The position numbers and the translations under genes are program-made. Under the pieces are notes generated by a model. The model was not told the DNA's origin, ran no database searches, and saw nothing but the letters and a program-made list of their open reading frames with translations. A stretch of DNA of 32,003 nucleotides from an uncultured Methylococcaceae bacterium (lineage in GTDB: Bacteria > Pseudomonadota > Gammaproteobacteria > Methylococcales > Methylococcaceae), in contig CAIWDB010000464.1 in the NCBI GenBank assembly GCA_903911305.1, forward strand, positions 1 through 32,003. Direction: 5' to 3'. Below are positions 8,945 through 19,449 of the stretch, one piece after another (position 1 is the stretch's first letter; the number at the start of each line of letters is the position of its first letter).

Positions 8945-11900
8945 TTGACCCTATTCCACATACCCACCGCCTTTCTGATAGTCGGCTTGCTCTATTTTGT
9001 CATGCCGACCGTGACCTGGGTTGTCTTGTCGAGTCGCCGTTCTCCGGCTGTGGCCCTTTGGTGCGGCGGCGACATTTCATTTGGGATAGGTGTCATATTG
9101 TTGGGGCTGCGAGGCCACGTCCCTGAATGGGCCACTTTCCCACTCGCCAACCTACTGATGTTCATAGCCGTTTCGATGCGAATCCAGTCATTGAGCCTAG
9201 ACTTGGCAATGCCATGGCGAACGATGTGGATGGCGCTTGCCGCTTTGTTATACGTGCTGGGTTTTGAGGGCATCCGGCGAGGTTTAGGCGATGCCTTGCT
9301 GCGCTTGCAATACACTCAATCCATCTGGGTCGTTATGTATGGGTGCATGGCTGTTCTCGCTTGGCGCATCAACCACTTGGAGCGAAGCCGCAGCGCCCGC
9401 TGGATTGCCGGGGTTTTATTGCTGCTGGTAGTTGCGTTTGTATATTCTTTGATCAGGCTGTCAATCGGCTTATCCCCTCCTGACCCGCTAAATTCAAGCC
9501 CGAGTAATATTTTTTTGGCCCTTGCCGGTATCCTAGCCGCAGTGATTGGCAATATCGCCTATGTGGGACTGGCGTTCGATCGCTCCCAACGCCAAACTGC
9601 CGAAGCTGAAAGACAATATCACGCCATCATCGAAACCACCGTGGATGGTTTTTACTCTTGCGATGTGGATGGACGTTTGACCGATATCAACCGGGCATTC
9701 TGTGACATGCTGGGATACACTCGGGAGGAACTGCTGTGCATGAAAGTCCACGATGTCGAAGCCAAAGAAACCGCTGTTGAAATGGCTGAACATGTTCAGC
9801 ATATCTTGAAAAAGGGTTCTGACCGTTTCGAGACTCGATACCGTTGCAAAGATGGGCGATTATTGAATGTAGAACTCAGCGTTAACTTTCTGCCTACTAA
9901 TGCCGTTAAATTTCAGATATTTACCCGCGACATCACCGAGCGCAAGCGGATGGAGCATGAGCTAAGCGACAGCGAAGCCCGCTACCGCAGTTATTTTGAA
10001 CTGCCATTAACGGGGCGCGCCGTCACTTCGCCAAGTAAAGGCTGGCTGGATGTCAATGCCACACTTTGCGACATGCTGGGCTATACCAAAGCCGAATTGA
10101 CCCAGATGAATTGGACGGAACTCACCCATCCCGATGATTTGGCGGCTGATTTGGCCCTGTTCAAGCGAGCCATGGATGGCGAGATCAATGGCTATACCTT
10201 GGAAAAACGCTTCATCCACAAAGACGGACATAATGTTCATACCCACCTAGCCGTCCATTGCTTGCGCAAAACCGACCAATCGGTGGATTATTTTGTCGCG
10301 TTGATTTTAGACATAACGGAGCAAAAGCGAGCCGAACAGGCGTTGCGTGACAGCAACGCCCGTTACGATGAACTGGTCCGTCGCATTCCGGTCGGGGTCT
10401 ACACCCTGTGCTTGAATGCCGACGGGGAGGCCCGTTTTCTGTATGCCAGCGAGAAGTTCTGTCAGATGTTGGGTCTGACGGAACAAGAGGTGCTCCACGA
10501 TGCGGAATCCGTGCATGGTTTTATCCATCCCGATGATCGCGCATCTTTGGATGAGTCCAATCGAATCGCCGCACAAACCTTTGAACCTTTCCGTTGGGAA
10601 GGCCGCAGTCAGTTAAGGGGTGAAACGCGATGGCTTCGTATCGAATCCGACTCGACCGCACTGCCGAATGGCGACAGCTTGTGGAATGGAGTGGTCATCG
10701 ACATTACGGAACGCAAACAGGCGGAAGCGTCATTGCGCGAAAGCGAAATCCTCCTTCGCGAAGCTATTGAGTTTTCTCCAATACCATTGAACATTGCGGA
10801 TAATGACGGAAATATTCTGGTTGTCAATCGACAGTTTACCGAAAATTTTGGCTATACCCTCGACGATATTCCAACAATCGATACATGGATAACGCGCGCT
10901 TATCCCAATGTAGACTATCGCGCAGAAGTATTGGCACAATGGAATCAGGATGTCGTAACAGCCCTCCAAAATGGAACGGTCACCCCCAAGCGTGAATATA
11001 AAGTGACCAGCAAAAATGGCACTCAGTTCGATGTTGAAATTACGTCCAAATTTTTAGGCAATATTTCGGTTGTATCCTTTAATAACGTCACTGAGCGCAA
11101 CCAAACAGAGCGGGAACTTCGAGCGAGCAGGGAGGTTTTACGCGAGATGAGCCGCGTTGCCAAAGTGGGTGGTTGGAATCTGAATCTGAAGACCAATAAG
11201 CTGACTTGGACTGAGGAAGTCTACCGAATTCGTGAAGTGGACTCAAATTACCAGCCCCAATTGGAGGAGGGGGTTAATGCTTACCCGCCCGATGCCCGCA
11301 AAGTCCTGCGAGAGTCTATTGAACGTGCGGTGACACAAGGAGTGTCCTATGATCTTGAATTGCCGTTTATCACGGCCAAGGGCAATCACAGATGGGTTCG
11401 CACCATTGGTAACGTCGAACAGTCTGACGGTCAAGTCGTGCGACTTTATGGTGTTTTTCAGGACATCACCGAGCGCAAGACCAACGAACGGCAGTTGCTG
11501 CTGACTCAATTCGCGATGGAACAGTTCGCCGATGAGGTTTATATCATTCGCGATGACATCCATTTCCAATACGTCAATGACTCCGCCTGCCGAATGTTGG
11601 AGTATGGCCGCGAGGAACTTATGACCATGACAGTGCTGGACATTGACCCCTTCTTCAACAACATGGCCGAAGCCGCTGCGTGCTGGCAGGCGATAAAGGA
11701 CACCGGATCGATTTCGTCGGTGAGCCTGCACCGCTCCCGCAGTGGGCGCGTCTATCCTGTGGAAGTTCATAACAACTTCATCGAGTACGAAGGCGAGGGG
11801 TACGTTTGCAGTATCTGCCACGACATCACTGAACGCACGCAGGCAGAGAATGAAATCAAGCAGTTGGCCTTCTACGATTCGCTGACCCAATTGCCCAACC

Positions 11901-13162
11901 GAAGACTGCTGCTGGATCGTTTGCATCAAGCCATGGTGGCCTGTGTCCGCAGCAAACTCTATGGTGCGCTACTTTTCATCGACTTGGACAATTTCAAGAC
12001 GCTCAACGATACCCTAGGCCACGACCAAGGCGACCTTTTGCTGCAAGAAGTGGCAAGCCGCCTAGTCACCTGTGTGCGCGAGTGCGATACCGTGGCCCGA
12101 CTAGGGGGTGATGAATTCGTGGTGATGCTGATGGGCTTGGATGCTTGTCCCGGAGAAGCCGCCGCCCAATCGCAAAAAATCGGCACGAAAATTCTCGACA
12201 AGCTGAACCAAAAATATCAACTTACCGGACATGAACACTACTGTAGTGCAAGCATTGGAATCAATCTGTTCGACGGGCACAGTTTTTCGGTCAATGAATT
12301 ATTGAAACAGGCGGACATCGCCCTTTATCAGGCAAAATCCGACGGACGCAATACCTTGCGCTTCTTTGATCCCGAGATGCAGTCGTCAATGCTTGCGCGT
12401 GTCGCGCTGACCCATGATTTACGCCATGCCTTGGCAAAAAATCAATTCAAACTCTTCTGTCAGTCTGAGGTAGGTCACAACCAAAAAATCATTGGGGTCG
12501 AAGTGTTGTTGCGCTGGCAACATTCCGAACGAGGATTGATCCCGCCACACGACTTCATTCCTCTGGCAGAAGAAACCGGGTTGATCCAATCCATCGGGGA
12601 TTGGGTGTTGGAATCAGCCTGTACTTTCCTAAAATCATGGGAGAATAACCCTGTCCGGCAGGCTATGCATCTTGCCGTCAATATTAGTGCGCGTCAGTTC
12701 CATCAAGCCAATTTCGTTGACGGGTTACTTAAGATAGTGCGTGATACCCAAATTGATCCTAGCAAGCTGATGCTTGAACTCACCGAAAGTGTGGTACTGA
12801 GCGACCTGAACGATGCCGTCGCCAAAATGAACGCGCTTAAACAGATTGGGGTGCGCTTTTCTCTGGATGATTTCGGCACCGGCTATTCATCGCTGGCCTA
12901 TCTGACACGGCTGCCCTTCGATCAACTCAAGATTGATCGGTCATTTGTGCAAAACATCGGGGTAAAACCCACCGATGCGGTCATCATTCAAACCATCATT
13001 GTCATGGTGGGTCAGCTTGGAATTGATGTCATTGCTGAAGGTGTGGAGACAGAGGCCCAACGTGATTATCTCTATCAACAGGGTTGCCCGGTCTGCCAAG
13101 GCTACTTATTCGGAAAGCCAATACCATTGGAAGATTTTAGTGACAGCTTATTGTCAGCCTAA
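8945..13162 (+). CDS. Membrane-associated multi-PAS GGDEF-EAL protein (diguanylate cyclase/phosphodiesterase)
   Basis: TTG start; hydrophobic multi-TM N-terminus; six PAS/PAC ends (RDITERKR, LDITEQKR, IDITERKQ, FNNVTERNQ, QDITERKT, HDITERTQ); RLGGDEF with RxxD I-site; EAL domain with EVLLRW, LTES, DDFGTGYSSL, KIDRSFV, AEGVET. Confidence 0.93.
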   Translation: MTLFHIPTAFLIVGLLYFVMPTVTWVVLSSRRSPAVALWCGGDISFGIGVILLGLRGHVPEWATFPLANLLMFIAVSMRIQSLSLDLAMPWRTMWMALAALLYVLGFEGIRRGLGDALLRLQYTQSIWVVMYGCMAVLAWRINHLERSRSARWIAGVLLLLVVAFVYSLIRLSIGLSPPDPLNSSPSNIFLALAGILAAVIGNIAYVGLAFDRSQRQTAEAERQYHAIIETTVDGFYSCDVDGRLTDINRAFCDMLGYTREELLCMKVHDVEAKETAVEMAEHVQHILKKGSDRFETRYRCKDGRLLNVELSVNFLPTNAVKFQIFTRDITERKRMEHELSDSEARYRSYFELPLTGRAVTSPSKGWLDVNATLCDMLGYTKAELTQMNWTELTHPDDLAADLALFKRAMDGEINGYTLEKRFIHKDGHNVHTHLAVHCLRKTDQSVDYFVALILDITEQKRAEQALRDSNARYDELVRRIPVGVYTLCLNADGEARFLYASEKFCQMLGLTEQEVLHDAESVHGFIHPDDRASLDESNRIAAQTFEPFRWEGRSQLRGETRWLRIESDSTALPNGDSLWNGVVIDITERKQAEASLRESEILLREAIEFSPIPLNIADNDGNILVVNRQFTENFGYTLDDIPTIDTWITRAYPNVDYRAEVLAQWNQDVVTALQNGTVTPKREYKVTSKNGTQFDVEITSKFLGNISVVSFNNVTERNQTERELRASREVLREMSRVAKVGGWNLNLKTNKLTWTEEVYRIREVDSNYQPQLEEGVNAYPPDARKVLRESIERAVTQGVSYDLELPFITAKGNHRWVRTIGNVEQSDGQVVRLYGVFQDITERKTNERQLLLTQFAMEQFADEVYIIRDDIHFQYVNDSACRMLEYGREELMTMTVLDIDPFFNNMAEAAACWQAIKDTGSISSVSLHRSRSGRVYPVEVHNNFIEYEGEGYVCSICHDITERTQAENEIKQLAFYDSLTQLPNRRLLLDRLHQAMVACVRSKLYGALLFIDLDNFKTLNDTLGHDQGDLLLQEVASRLVTCVRECDTVARLGGDEFVVMLMGLDACPGEAAAQSQKIGTKILDKLNQKYQLTGHEHYCSASIGINLFDGHSFSVNELLKQADIALYQAKSDGRNTLRFFDPEMQSSMLARVALTHDLRHALAKNQFKLFCQSEVGHNQKIIGVEVLLRWQHSERGLIPPHDFIPLAEETGLIQSIGDWVLESACTFLKSWENNPVRQAMHLAVNISARQFHQANFVDGLLKIVRDTQIDPSKLMLELTESVVLSDLNDAVAKMNALKQIGVRFSLDDFGTGYSSLAYLTRLPFDQLKIDRSFVQNIGVKPTDAVIIQTIIVMVGQLGIDVIAEGVETEAQRDYLYQQGCPVCQGYLFGKPIPLEDFSDSLLSA

Positions 13163-13657
13163 CAGCCCACCGGCTTTTTTCCATTCCGCCAAATGCAAAA
13201 ATTCGCCGCTGTCCAGCCAGTCGCCATGATTGATGCAACGGTCAAGCACTACGCCGCTACGATGGCCGAAGCTTTGCCGACTCATCATCTGCTTACAGAC
13301 CGGACATTTACGGTAAACGACTGTTTCAGGCCGATAAAGTTCTTTATGCAGATTTTCCAATAATTCGCGGTGCATGGCATAGACTGGGCCAACCACTTGG
13401 TCAAGCAGAAAACCAATGCCGCCGGGTGGAAAGAACAATCCTCCGCAGTGGGGGCAACGGTCAACACTACTGACTGGTTTGGTCGTCAGTTCTAACAATT
13501 CCAATGGAGCTTGGCAACACGGGCAAAGCCTTTCGGTTTCCCGATGCTTTACCGAAAAGCCGATAACCCCTTTTAAATCCACAGGGTTATGGGCATTGCA
13601 ATATTCGCAGACAGTGGAGTTGGCGGGTAGCACCGCGCCGCAGGAGGAACAATTCAT
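13154..13657 (-). CDS. Zinc-ribbon (TFIIB-type zinc finger-like) protein
   Basis: MNCSSCGAVLPANSTVCEYCNAHNP...CPCCQAPLELLEL...DRCPHCGGLFF...KCPVCKQMMSRQSFG...LDRCINHGDWLDSGEFLHL; repeated CxxC pairs. Its 3' end overlaps the preceding gene by 9 bp, convergent. Confidence 0.8.
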   Translation of the reverse strand: MNCSSCGAVLPANSTVCEYCNAHNPVDLKGVIGFSVKHRETERLCPCCQAPLELLELTTKPVSSVDRCPHCGGLFFPPGGIGFLLDQVVGPVYAMHRELLENLHKELYRPETVVYRKCPVCKQMMSRQSFGHRSGVVLDRCINHGDWLDSGEFLHLAEWKKAGGLLG

Positions 13658-13695
13658 AGCATGTATTTTTGTCGATCATTCATTGTCAAACCCAC

Positions 13696-14760
13696 TCACG
13701 AAGCACGGTCTTGATTCAGCCAATCCATGAAAAGGGTATAAGCCACGGCAAGCAAGGTTGCACCGATGAACATGCCCATAAAACCCCAAGCCAGCAAACC
13801 ACCAATAACCCCGGTGAATATCACAAGCAGTGGCAAATTGCTGCCTTTGCTGATGAAATACGGTTTGATAAAGTTGTCAATGACATTGATGAATATGCCC
13901 CAACCCACGGTAAAAATAGCCCATCCTTGGTGATCGTGATAGCCCAACCAGAACGCTGTTGGAATCCATACCAGACCAGTGCCAATCTGTAATAAAGCCG
14001 TGATGAAGCACAAAGTACCTAATAGGGCATAGATCGAAATGCCGGCAATGGCAAAGCCAAAACCCGATAATGCTGCTTGAATGGCCGCCGTTCCGATCAC
14101 CCCCAGTGATACTCCGCGAATGGTATGCTCGGCCACATCAATGACTGATGCGGTTTTTGCGTTGGCAATGCGACAGGCAAATTTCCTAATTATATGAGCG
14201 CCATCCTCGGCATGGACATACATCATACCGGCAATCAGCGTGGCCAGAATGATTTCCAACATGGTGATTGCGAAACCTGCCCCTTGTGATAACAACCATT
14301 TTGCCGATTGCATGAGGAGTGGTCTGATTTTGTCGGTATCCATATTGGCATTTTCTATGCCTTGTTCCCAAGCTTGGGTAAGTCTATCTCCAAACATCGG
14401 GATTTTTGCCAACCAAGATGGAGGGTCCCCTGGTTTCAGCCAAGAAGTGTCGTTGGCGAGGTTTTCCAAGATAGGAATACTGTCAAGCAATTTGCCCGCC
14501 CCCAACCCAAGCGGAACAACGACTATCATGATGGTGATAATAGTCATTAATATCGCTGCCAATTTCCGGCGATTGCCCAAAGCATTCGACAAATATATAT
14601 AAAGAGGCCAAAGCGACACGCACAGCACAGTTCCCCCAAAAATCGCGCCAATGAAAGGTTGGGCTATTTTTAGGCAGGTCAATAGTAATAAGGCAATGAT
14701 TAGTAGAGCCAATGCCTTTTCAATGACAGTATGCTCTTTATTCGTGGTTGTCCCATTCAT
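13696..14760 (-). CDS. AI-2E family transporter (YdiK/PerM-like)
   Basis: 354-aa multi-TM protein with AI-2E-family C-terminal pattern NVIDNFIKPYFISKGSNLPLLVIFTGVIGGLLAWGFMGMFIGATLLAVAYTL. Confidence 0.9.
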   Translation of the reverse strand: MNGTTTNKEHTVIEKALALLIIALLLLTCLKIAQPFIGAIFGGTVLCVSLWPLYIYLSNALGNRRKLAAILMTIITIMIVVVPLGLGAGKLLDSIPILENLANDTSWLKPGDPPSWLAKIPMFGDRLTQAWEQGIENANMDTDKIRPLLMQSAKWLLSQGAGFAITMLEIILATLIAGMMYVHAEDGAHIIRKFACRIANAKTASVIDVAEHTIRGVSLGVIGTAAIQAALSGFGFAIAGISIYALLGTLCFITALLQIGTGLVWIPTAFWLGYHDHQGWAIFTVGWGIFINVIDNFIKPYFISKGSNLPLLVIFTGVIGGLLAWGFMGMFIGATLLAVAYTLFMDWLNQDRAS

Positions 14761-14853
14761 ACTTGTATTCTCCAGTCTGGAAATATTGATTGGAAAGTTT
14801 GTGGAAAAGAGGGGGCAGTTGGTTGGCTGTGAGCGACTGGATCAGCACGGTTA

Positions 14854-16419
14854 GTGCCCATAATCTATATTATGTATCCTATGGTACACTTTGGTAAGCT
14901 AAAATCAACCGATAACGTCTCAGTCATGGTCACTTCATCAGATACAGAGAGACTCACCCTCGCGTTTAATCCAAACTACTCTGAATTCGACATTCACCAA
15001 GGATTGGGTTGGATTGCCGGCGAAGCAGATTGGGTAGGGTTGCGTTTTGTACAAGAATATACCCAAAATCGTAGCATTCGCAATCAGCGCCCAGATCAAA
15101 ATTTATTTAGGATAGAGCGCGGAGTCATGGTGGAAGCCATGATAGATGGGCAAATCGCCTATGCCGGCACGAGCGACCTGTCCAAGCCAGGACTGCGTGA
15201 AGCTTGCCGTAGGGCAGTGCAACTGGCAATGGCAAGCGCAGACTCCAAGGTGTTTGGATTTTCCACCATGCAAAGGCCGCCCAATCAAGGGCGTTTTGTC
15301 AGCCCGCGTTTGCAAGGATTGGATTCTCTAAGTTTGACCGAATTTACCAGCAAATTGATTGATGCCTGTCGCCATATGCAGGTGTCTGACAAAATTGTAA
15401 ATGCCACCGCCGAAACTACGCTAGTGGAAAGCCACTGCCAATATGCCAGCACCAACGGGTCCAATATTGACCAGCAGTTTTTGTTGGTTTCCGCGAATTT
15501 TGCCGTCACTGCCAAAGACGGGTCAATTACCCAGCGTCGTTCGCTGAATGGCCCGGTGGCTAATTGTAGCCAGGCAGGTTTGGAATATTTCAACTTCGAT
15601 GCGATCTTTGCCGATTGCGAACGGGTCGCGCGTCAAGCCTTGGAACTCCTTGATGCGGATAATTGTCCTTGTGAAATTTTAGACTTGATACTGGCTCCAG
15701 ACCAAATGTTGCTTCAGATTCATGAGACCATCGGCCACCCTCTGGAATTGGATCGAATACTAGGCGATGAGCGCAATTACGCCGGCTGGAGTTTCGTCAA
15801 GCCTTGCGATTTCGGCAGACTTCAGTATGGGACGAATCTGATGAACGTCACGTTTGATCCGGGTTTAAACGGAGAGTTTGCCAGTTATGGCTTCGACGAT
15901 TGCGGCAATCGTGCCACTCGCGAATACTTAATCAAGGACGGCCTATTGCTGCGCGGCTTGGGAAGTTTGGAGAGCCAAGCTCGATCAGGCATAGCCGGTG
16001 TCGCCAATTTTCGCGCTTCGAGTTGGAACCGTGCCCCGGTGGACCGGATGGCGAACGTTAATCTAGCGCCCGGTTCCAGCAATCTGGAAGCCATGGTTGC
16101 TGCGGTTAAGCGTGGAATTTACATGGAGTCCAATATTTCGTGGTCGATTGACGATTACCGCAACAAATTCCAATTTGGCTGTGAATATGCGCGATTGATT
16201 GAGGACGGACAATTCACCAAGGTATTGAAGAATCCCAATTATCGGGGTGTTACCGTGCCATTCTGGAATTCGCTGAAAATGGTTGGAGGGCCAGACGAAT
16301 GCCGGTCTTTTGGCACATCCTTCTGCGGCAAGGGTGAACCGAATCAAATGATCCGAGTGGGCCACGCCTCACCGCCCTGTTTATTCACCCAAGTGGAGGT
16401 GTTTGGAGGTGGGCAATGA
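14854..16419 (+). CDS. TldD/PmbA family metallopeptidase, TldD-like
   Basis: HETIGHPLELDRILGDERNYAG (HExxxH-type zinc site), GIAGVANFRASSWNRAPVDRMANVNLAPG, C-terminal CGKGEPNQMIRVGHASPP; paired with a TldE-like gene. GTG start in the track; ATG at MVTSSDT is an alternative. Confidence 0.85.
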   Translation: MPIIYIMYPMVHFGKLKSTDNVSVMVTSSDTERLTLAFNPNYSEFDIHQGLGWIAGEADWVGLRFVQEYTQNRSIRNQRPDQNLFRIERGVMVEAMIDGQIAYAGTSDLSKPGLREACRRAVQLAMASADSKVFGFSTMQRPPNQGRFVSPRLQGLDSLSLTEFTSKLIDACRHMQVSDKIVNATAETTLVESHCQYASTNGSNIDQQFLLVSANFAVTAKDGSITQRRSLNGPVANCSQAGLEYFNFDAIFADCERVARQALELLDADNCPCEILDLILAPDQMLLQIHETIGHPLELDRILGDERNYAGWSFVKPCDFGRLQYGTNLMNVTFDPGLNGEFASYGFDDCGNRATREYLIKDGLLLRGLGSLESQARSGIAGVANFRASSWNRAPVDRMANVNLAPGSSNLEAMVAAVKRGIYMESNISWSIDDYRNKFQFGCEYARLIEDGQFTKVLKNPNYRGVTVPFWNSLKMVGGPDECRSFGTSFCGKGEPNQMIRVGHASPPCLFTQVEVFGGGQ

Positions 16420-17780
16420 GTTTCATCGAAACAACCCGTATGCTTTTTGACCATGTCAGTCACGCCAGTTTTTCCGTATTGAAGCCGGGTGAAGCGTTGA
16501 ATCTAGACCTCTATGCGGAGGAACAAACCTACATTCGGTTTAATCGGGCGCAGATTCGCCAAGCCACAGCCGTTGCGCAGAGGAACCTAGGGGTGACCTT
16601 TCAGGGGGACGGCAGAACCATTCAATTTGCTGTCGATTTGACCGGGTCCTTGGAGCAGGATGCCGCCTTTGTCAGATCATTGCTCGAACGCGCCCGTGCT
16701 GAGGCAAGCGTGTTACCGGAAGACCCATTTCTGGTTCCCATAAAAAATAACGGAAGCAGCGATATCCAATACCAAGCCGATCATCCTTTCGAATCTGATT
16801 GGATCAAACAAATCATCTCTGCTGTCGAGGGTGTCGATTTCGCTGGGTTGTTGAGTAAGGGTCCGCAAATCAAAGCCGTTCGCAATTCGGCAGGACAAGA
16901 CCATTGGTTTTGCTCAGACTCCTTTTTCATTGATTATTCATTGTATACGGTCAATGCCTCCGGGGAAAACAAAGCGGTGAAAGACTTATACGCTGATCGC
17001 GCATGGAGTCTAGAACATTTTTGTAAAGCCATCGGGCATGGCAAGAATCAACTAGAATTGCTCAAGCGTTCTGCCCGAAGATTATCTGCTGGCGAATATC
17101 GGGTTTATCTGGCGCCGGCCGCCTTAGAATCCATAGTTGGAATTTTTTCATGGGGGGCGGTCAGCTATGATGCTTGGAAGAAAGGGCAATCTGGCCTGCA
17201 AAAGCTGATAGAAGGCAATGCCTTTTTTTCGGAAAAATTTAGCTTGCAAGAAAACTTTCGATTAGGCTTGGCCCCGCAGTTTAATAGCCTAGGCGAGTTG
17301 GCGCCCATGGAGTTGCCTATCATCCAGCAAGGCCAATTGAAAAATCTGTTGGTCAACTCGCGCACAGCGAAAGAATTCAAAATCCCCTCCAATGGAGCGG
17401 ATAACGTCGGCTGGAAAGGTGAAGGGCTGCGTTCGGCGGAAGTCAATGGAGGCGACTTGCCTGAAGCAAAGGTTTTGCAGCATTTGGATAACGGGATTTA
17501 CCTAAGCAACTTACATTATCTGAACTGGAGTGACCCACAAACTGCCCGACTCACTGGCATGACCCGCTATGCTTGCTTCTGGGTGGATCACGGCGAAATT
17601 GTTGCGCCTATTCATGATTTGCGCTTTGACGAAAGCCTGTACCGCATATTTGGCTCGTGCTTGGATGCCCTAACCGCTGAAACTCGATTGTTTCCATCCA
17701 CAGAAACTTATCAACGACGCGACCTAAGTGGCTGCAAAGTACCGGGAGCGATAGTCGATAACTTCAGATTCACTCTTTAG
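16416..17780 (+). CDS. TldD/PmbA family protein, TldE-like
   Basis: Overlaps the TldD-like stop by 4 bp (ATGA); lacks the HExxxH site; C-terminal IYLSNLHYLNWSDPQTARLTGMTRYACFWVDHGEIVAPI is typical of the family. Confidence 0.85.
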   Translation: MSFIETTRMLFDHVSHASFSVLKPGEALNLDLYAEEQTYIRFNRAQIRQATAVAQRNLGVTFQGDGRTIQFAVDLTGSLEQDAAFVRSLLERARAEASVLPEDPFLVPIKNNGSSDIQYQADHPFESDWIKQIISAVEGVDFAGLLSKGPQIKAVRNSAGQDHWFCSDSFFIDYSLYTVNASGENKAVKDLYADRAWSLEHFCKAIGHGKNQLELLKRSARRLSAGEYRVYLAPAALESIVGIFSWGAVSYDAWKKGQSGLQKLIEGNAFFSEKFSLQENFRLGLAPQFNSLGELAPMELPIIQQGQLKNLLVNSRTAKEFKIPSNGADNVGWKGEGLRSAEVNGGDLPEAKVLQHLDNGIYLSNLHYLNWSDPQTARLTGMTRYACFWVDHGEIVAPIHDLRFDESLYRIFGSCLDALTAETRLFPSTETYQRRDLSGCKVPGAIVDNFRFTL

Positions 17781-17797
17781 CGCGATTTGCTTCCATC

Positions 17798-19351
17798 CTA
17801 TTCGGGGAGTTTATAGCCCCTGTCTTGGAGCAGTTTGACGCAAGCATCGACCACTGATGCATCAAACAGGATGCCGCGTTGGGCGACAATCTCTCCCAGC
17901 GCCGCTTTGACCCCCAGTGCTGGCCGATAGGTGCTATGGGAAGACATGGCTTCAACCACGTCAGCCACCGCGAGAATTTTAGCTTCAAGCAAAATCTGGC
18001 TACCTTTTAAACCTTGCGGGTAACCCGAACCATTAATACGTTCATGATGCTGCAAAATAATTTGCGCAATGGGCCATGGGAATTGAATATCCTTGACCAT
18101 CTCGAAACCCAAGCTTGAATGTTCTTGAATCAGAGAGAACTCTTTGGATGTCAACCGCCTTGGTTTGCTGAATAATTCTGCCGGAACGCGGAGTTTGCCA
18201 ACATCATGGAAAGATGCCGCAAGGTGTAAGCCATGGACGCGATCTTCCGACAAGCCCATCCGTACTGCTATTTCCCTACAGAGGTAGGCAACCCGGTGTT
18301 GATGGCCGGGCGAAGCGGTGTCGCGCTGGTCAATGGTGGAGGCTATGGCTTGGATCGACTGCTCCAAACTATTGCGCAGCGCGGCCTCGTTTTTCCTGTA
18401 AGTGGCCAGTGTGCGCAGGGTGACAATGCCATAGACTAGATCGTCAGCCAGTTCTTGTAACAAAGCCCGTTCTTCAGCAGGCCAGGTTTCGGCGGCTGAA
18501 CCGTAAACCGTCACACATCCCAACAAGCCACTTGAATGCCGTAGCGGCAGGGCAATTGCCGAGTGGTATCCTCGCTTCAATGCCTCTACCCTCCAAGGAT
18601 TCTTCCTGACATCGCTGGCGATGTCCTCGACGAATTGCAACTCTCCCGACCTGATGGCATTGCCGGTAGGTCCCAAACCCGTTTCGGTGTATCCCCAGGT
18701 AATGTCAGCAACTTTCAAATAACCTTCTTCGTAACCATAGTGGGCCATCGGTTGGATATGTTTGCCACCCAGTTCGTCGGCATAGCCGACCCACGCCATA
18801 CGATAGCCTCCCGTTTCCACGATGACCCGGCAGATTTCATGGAGCAACTCCCACTCATCCGGCGCGTTAATCAAAACGGTGGTGGTATCGCTGATGACCT
18901 TCAATGAACGGGCGGTGATTCTCAGCGCCTTTTCCGCTAAAACTTGTGCCGTGATATTCCGAATCGTACACTGAATGACAGCTACGCCGTCATAATTGGA
19001 CAAAAAACAGGAAAATTCGACGGAAACCTGTTGCCCATCCTTTGTTTCCAGAGGGAGGTGGTCATAACGGATATGACCCTTCTTCTGCAAATCGGCAAAA
19101 GATTCCATGCTCAACGCGGTGCTCTCAAAAACCCCCACTTCCCAAATTCGTTTCCCTAGAAACTCTTCTCGGGTGTAGCCAAGCAAGTCAATCATAAAAG
19201 GATTGACATCTTCGATTTGCGAGGTCCATGCATTGAGCAGGAGAATGCCATCTTGGGCGGTTTCAAAAAGTTGACGGTAGCGTCTGTCTAAATCGGTAGT
19301 GGAAGTCGGCATACTGCTTTTTCCCATTTCTTTAGGATTTTTATCGCTCAA
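17798..19351 (-). CDS. PAS-GAF-HD-GYP domain protein (putative c-di-GMP phosphodiesterase)
   Basis: PAS (YRQLFETAQDGILLLNA...), GAF (ALPLRHSSGLLGCVTVYGS), HD-GYP (HDVGKLRVP, QEHSSLGFEMV, HHERINGSGYPQGL). Confidence 0.92.
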   Translation of the reverse strand: MSDKNPKEMGKSSMPTSTTDLDRRYRQLFETAQDGILLLNAWTSQIEDVNPFMIDLLGYTREEFLGKRIWEVGVFESTALSMESFADLQKKGHIRYDHLPLETKDGQQVSVEFSCFLSNYDGVAVIQCTIRNITAQVLAEKALRITARSLKVISDTTTVLINAPDEWELLHEICRVIVETGGYRMAWVGYADELGGKHIQPMAHYGYEEGYLKVADITWGYTETGLGPTGNAIRSGELQFVEDIASDVRKNPWRVEALKRGYHSAIALPLRHSSGLLGCVTVYGSAAETWPAEERALLQELADDLVYGIVTLRTLATYRKNEAALRNSLEQSIQAIASTIDQRDTASPGHQHRVAYLCREIAVRMGLSEDRVHGLHLAASFHDVGKLRVPAELFSKPRRLTSKEFSLIQEHSSLGFEMVKDIQFPWPIAQIILQHHERINGSGYPQGLKGSQILLEAKILAVADVVEAMSSHSTYRPALGVKAALGEIVAQRGILFDASVVDACVKLLQDRGYKLPE

Positions 19352-19449
19352 GGAAAATACTCCAGTCTGAATCGTAAATGTACTAAGAAACCTTTAGAAC
19401 CAGCCTATATAGCTTATCGGAAAAGCACCGTGGAATGTCAACCTGCCTT

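Noticed and set aside
8361-8948. 195-aa plus-strand ORF overlapping the nuclease gene
   Set aside because: Out of frame with the well-supported thermonuclease/Excalibur CDS; no recognisable domain.
11243-11929. 228-aa minus-strand ORF
   Set aside because: Antisense to the PAS/GGDEF gene, whose motifs are continuous; likely a shadow ORF.
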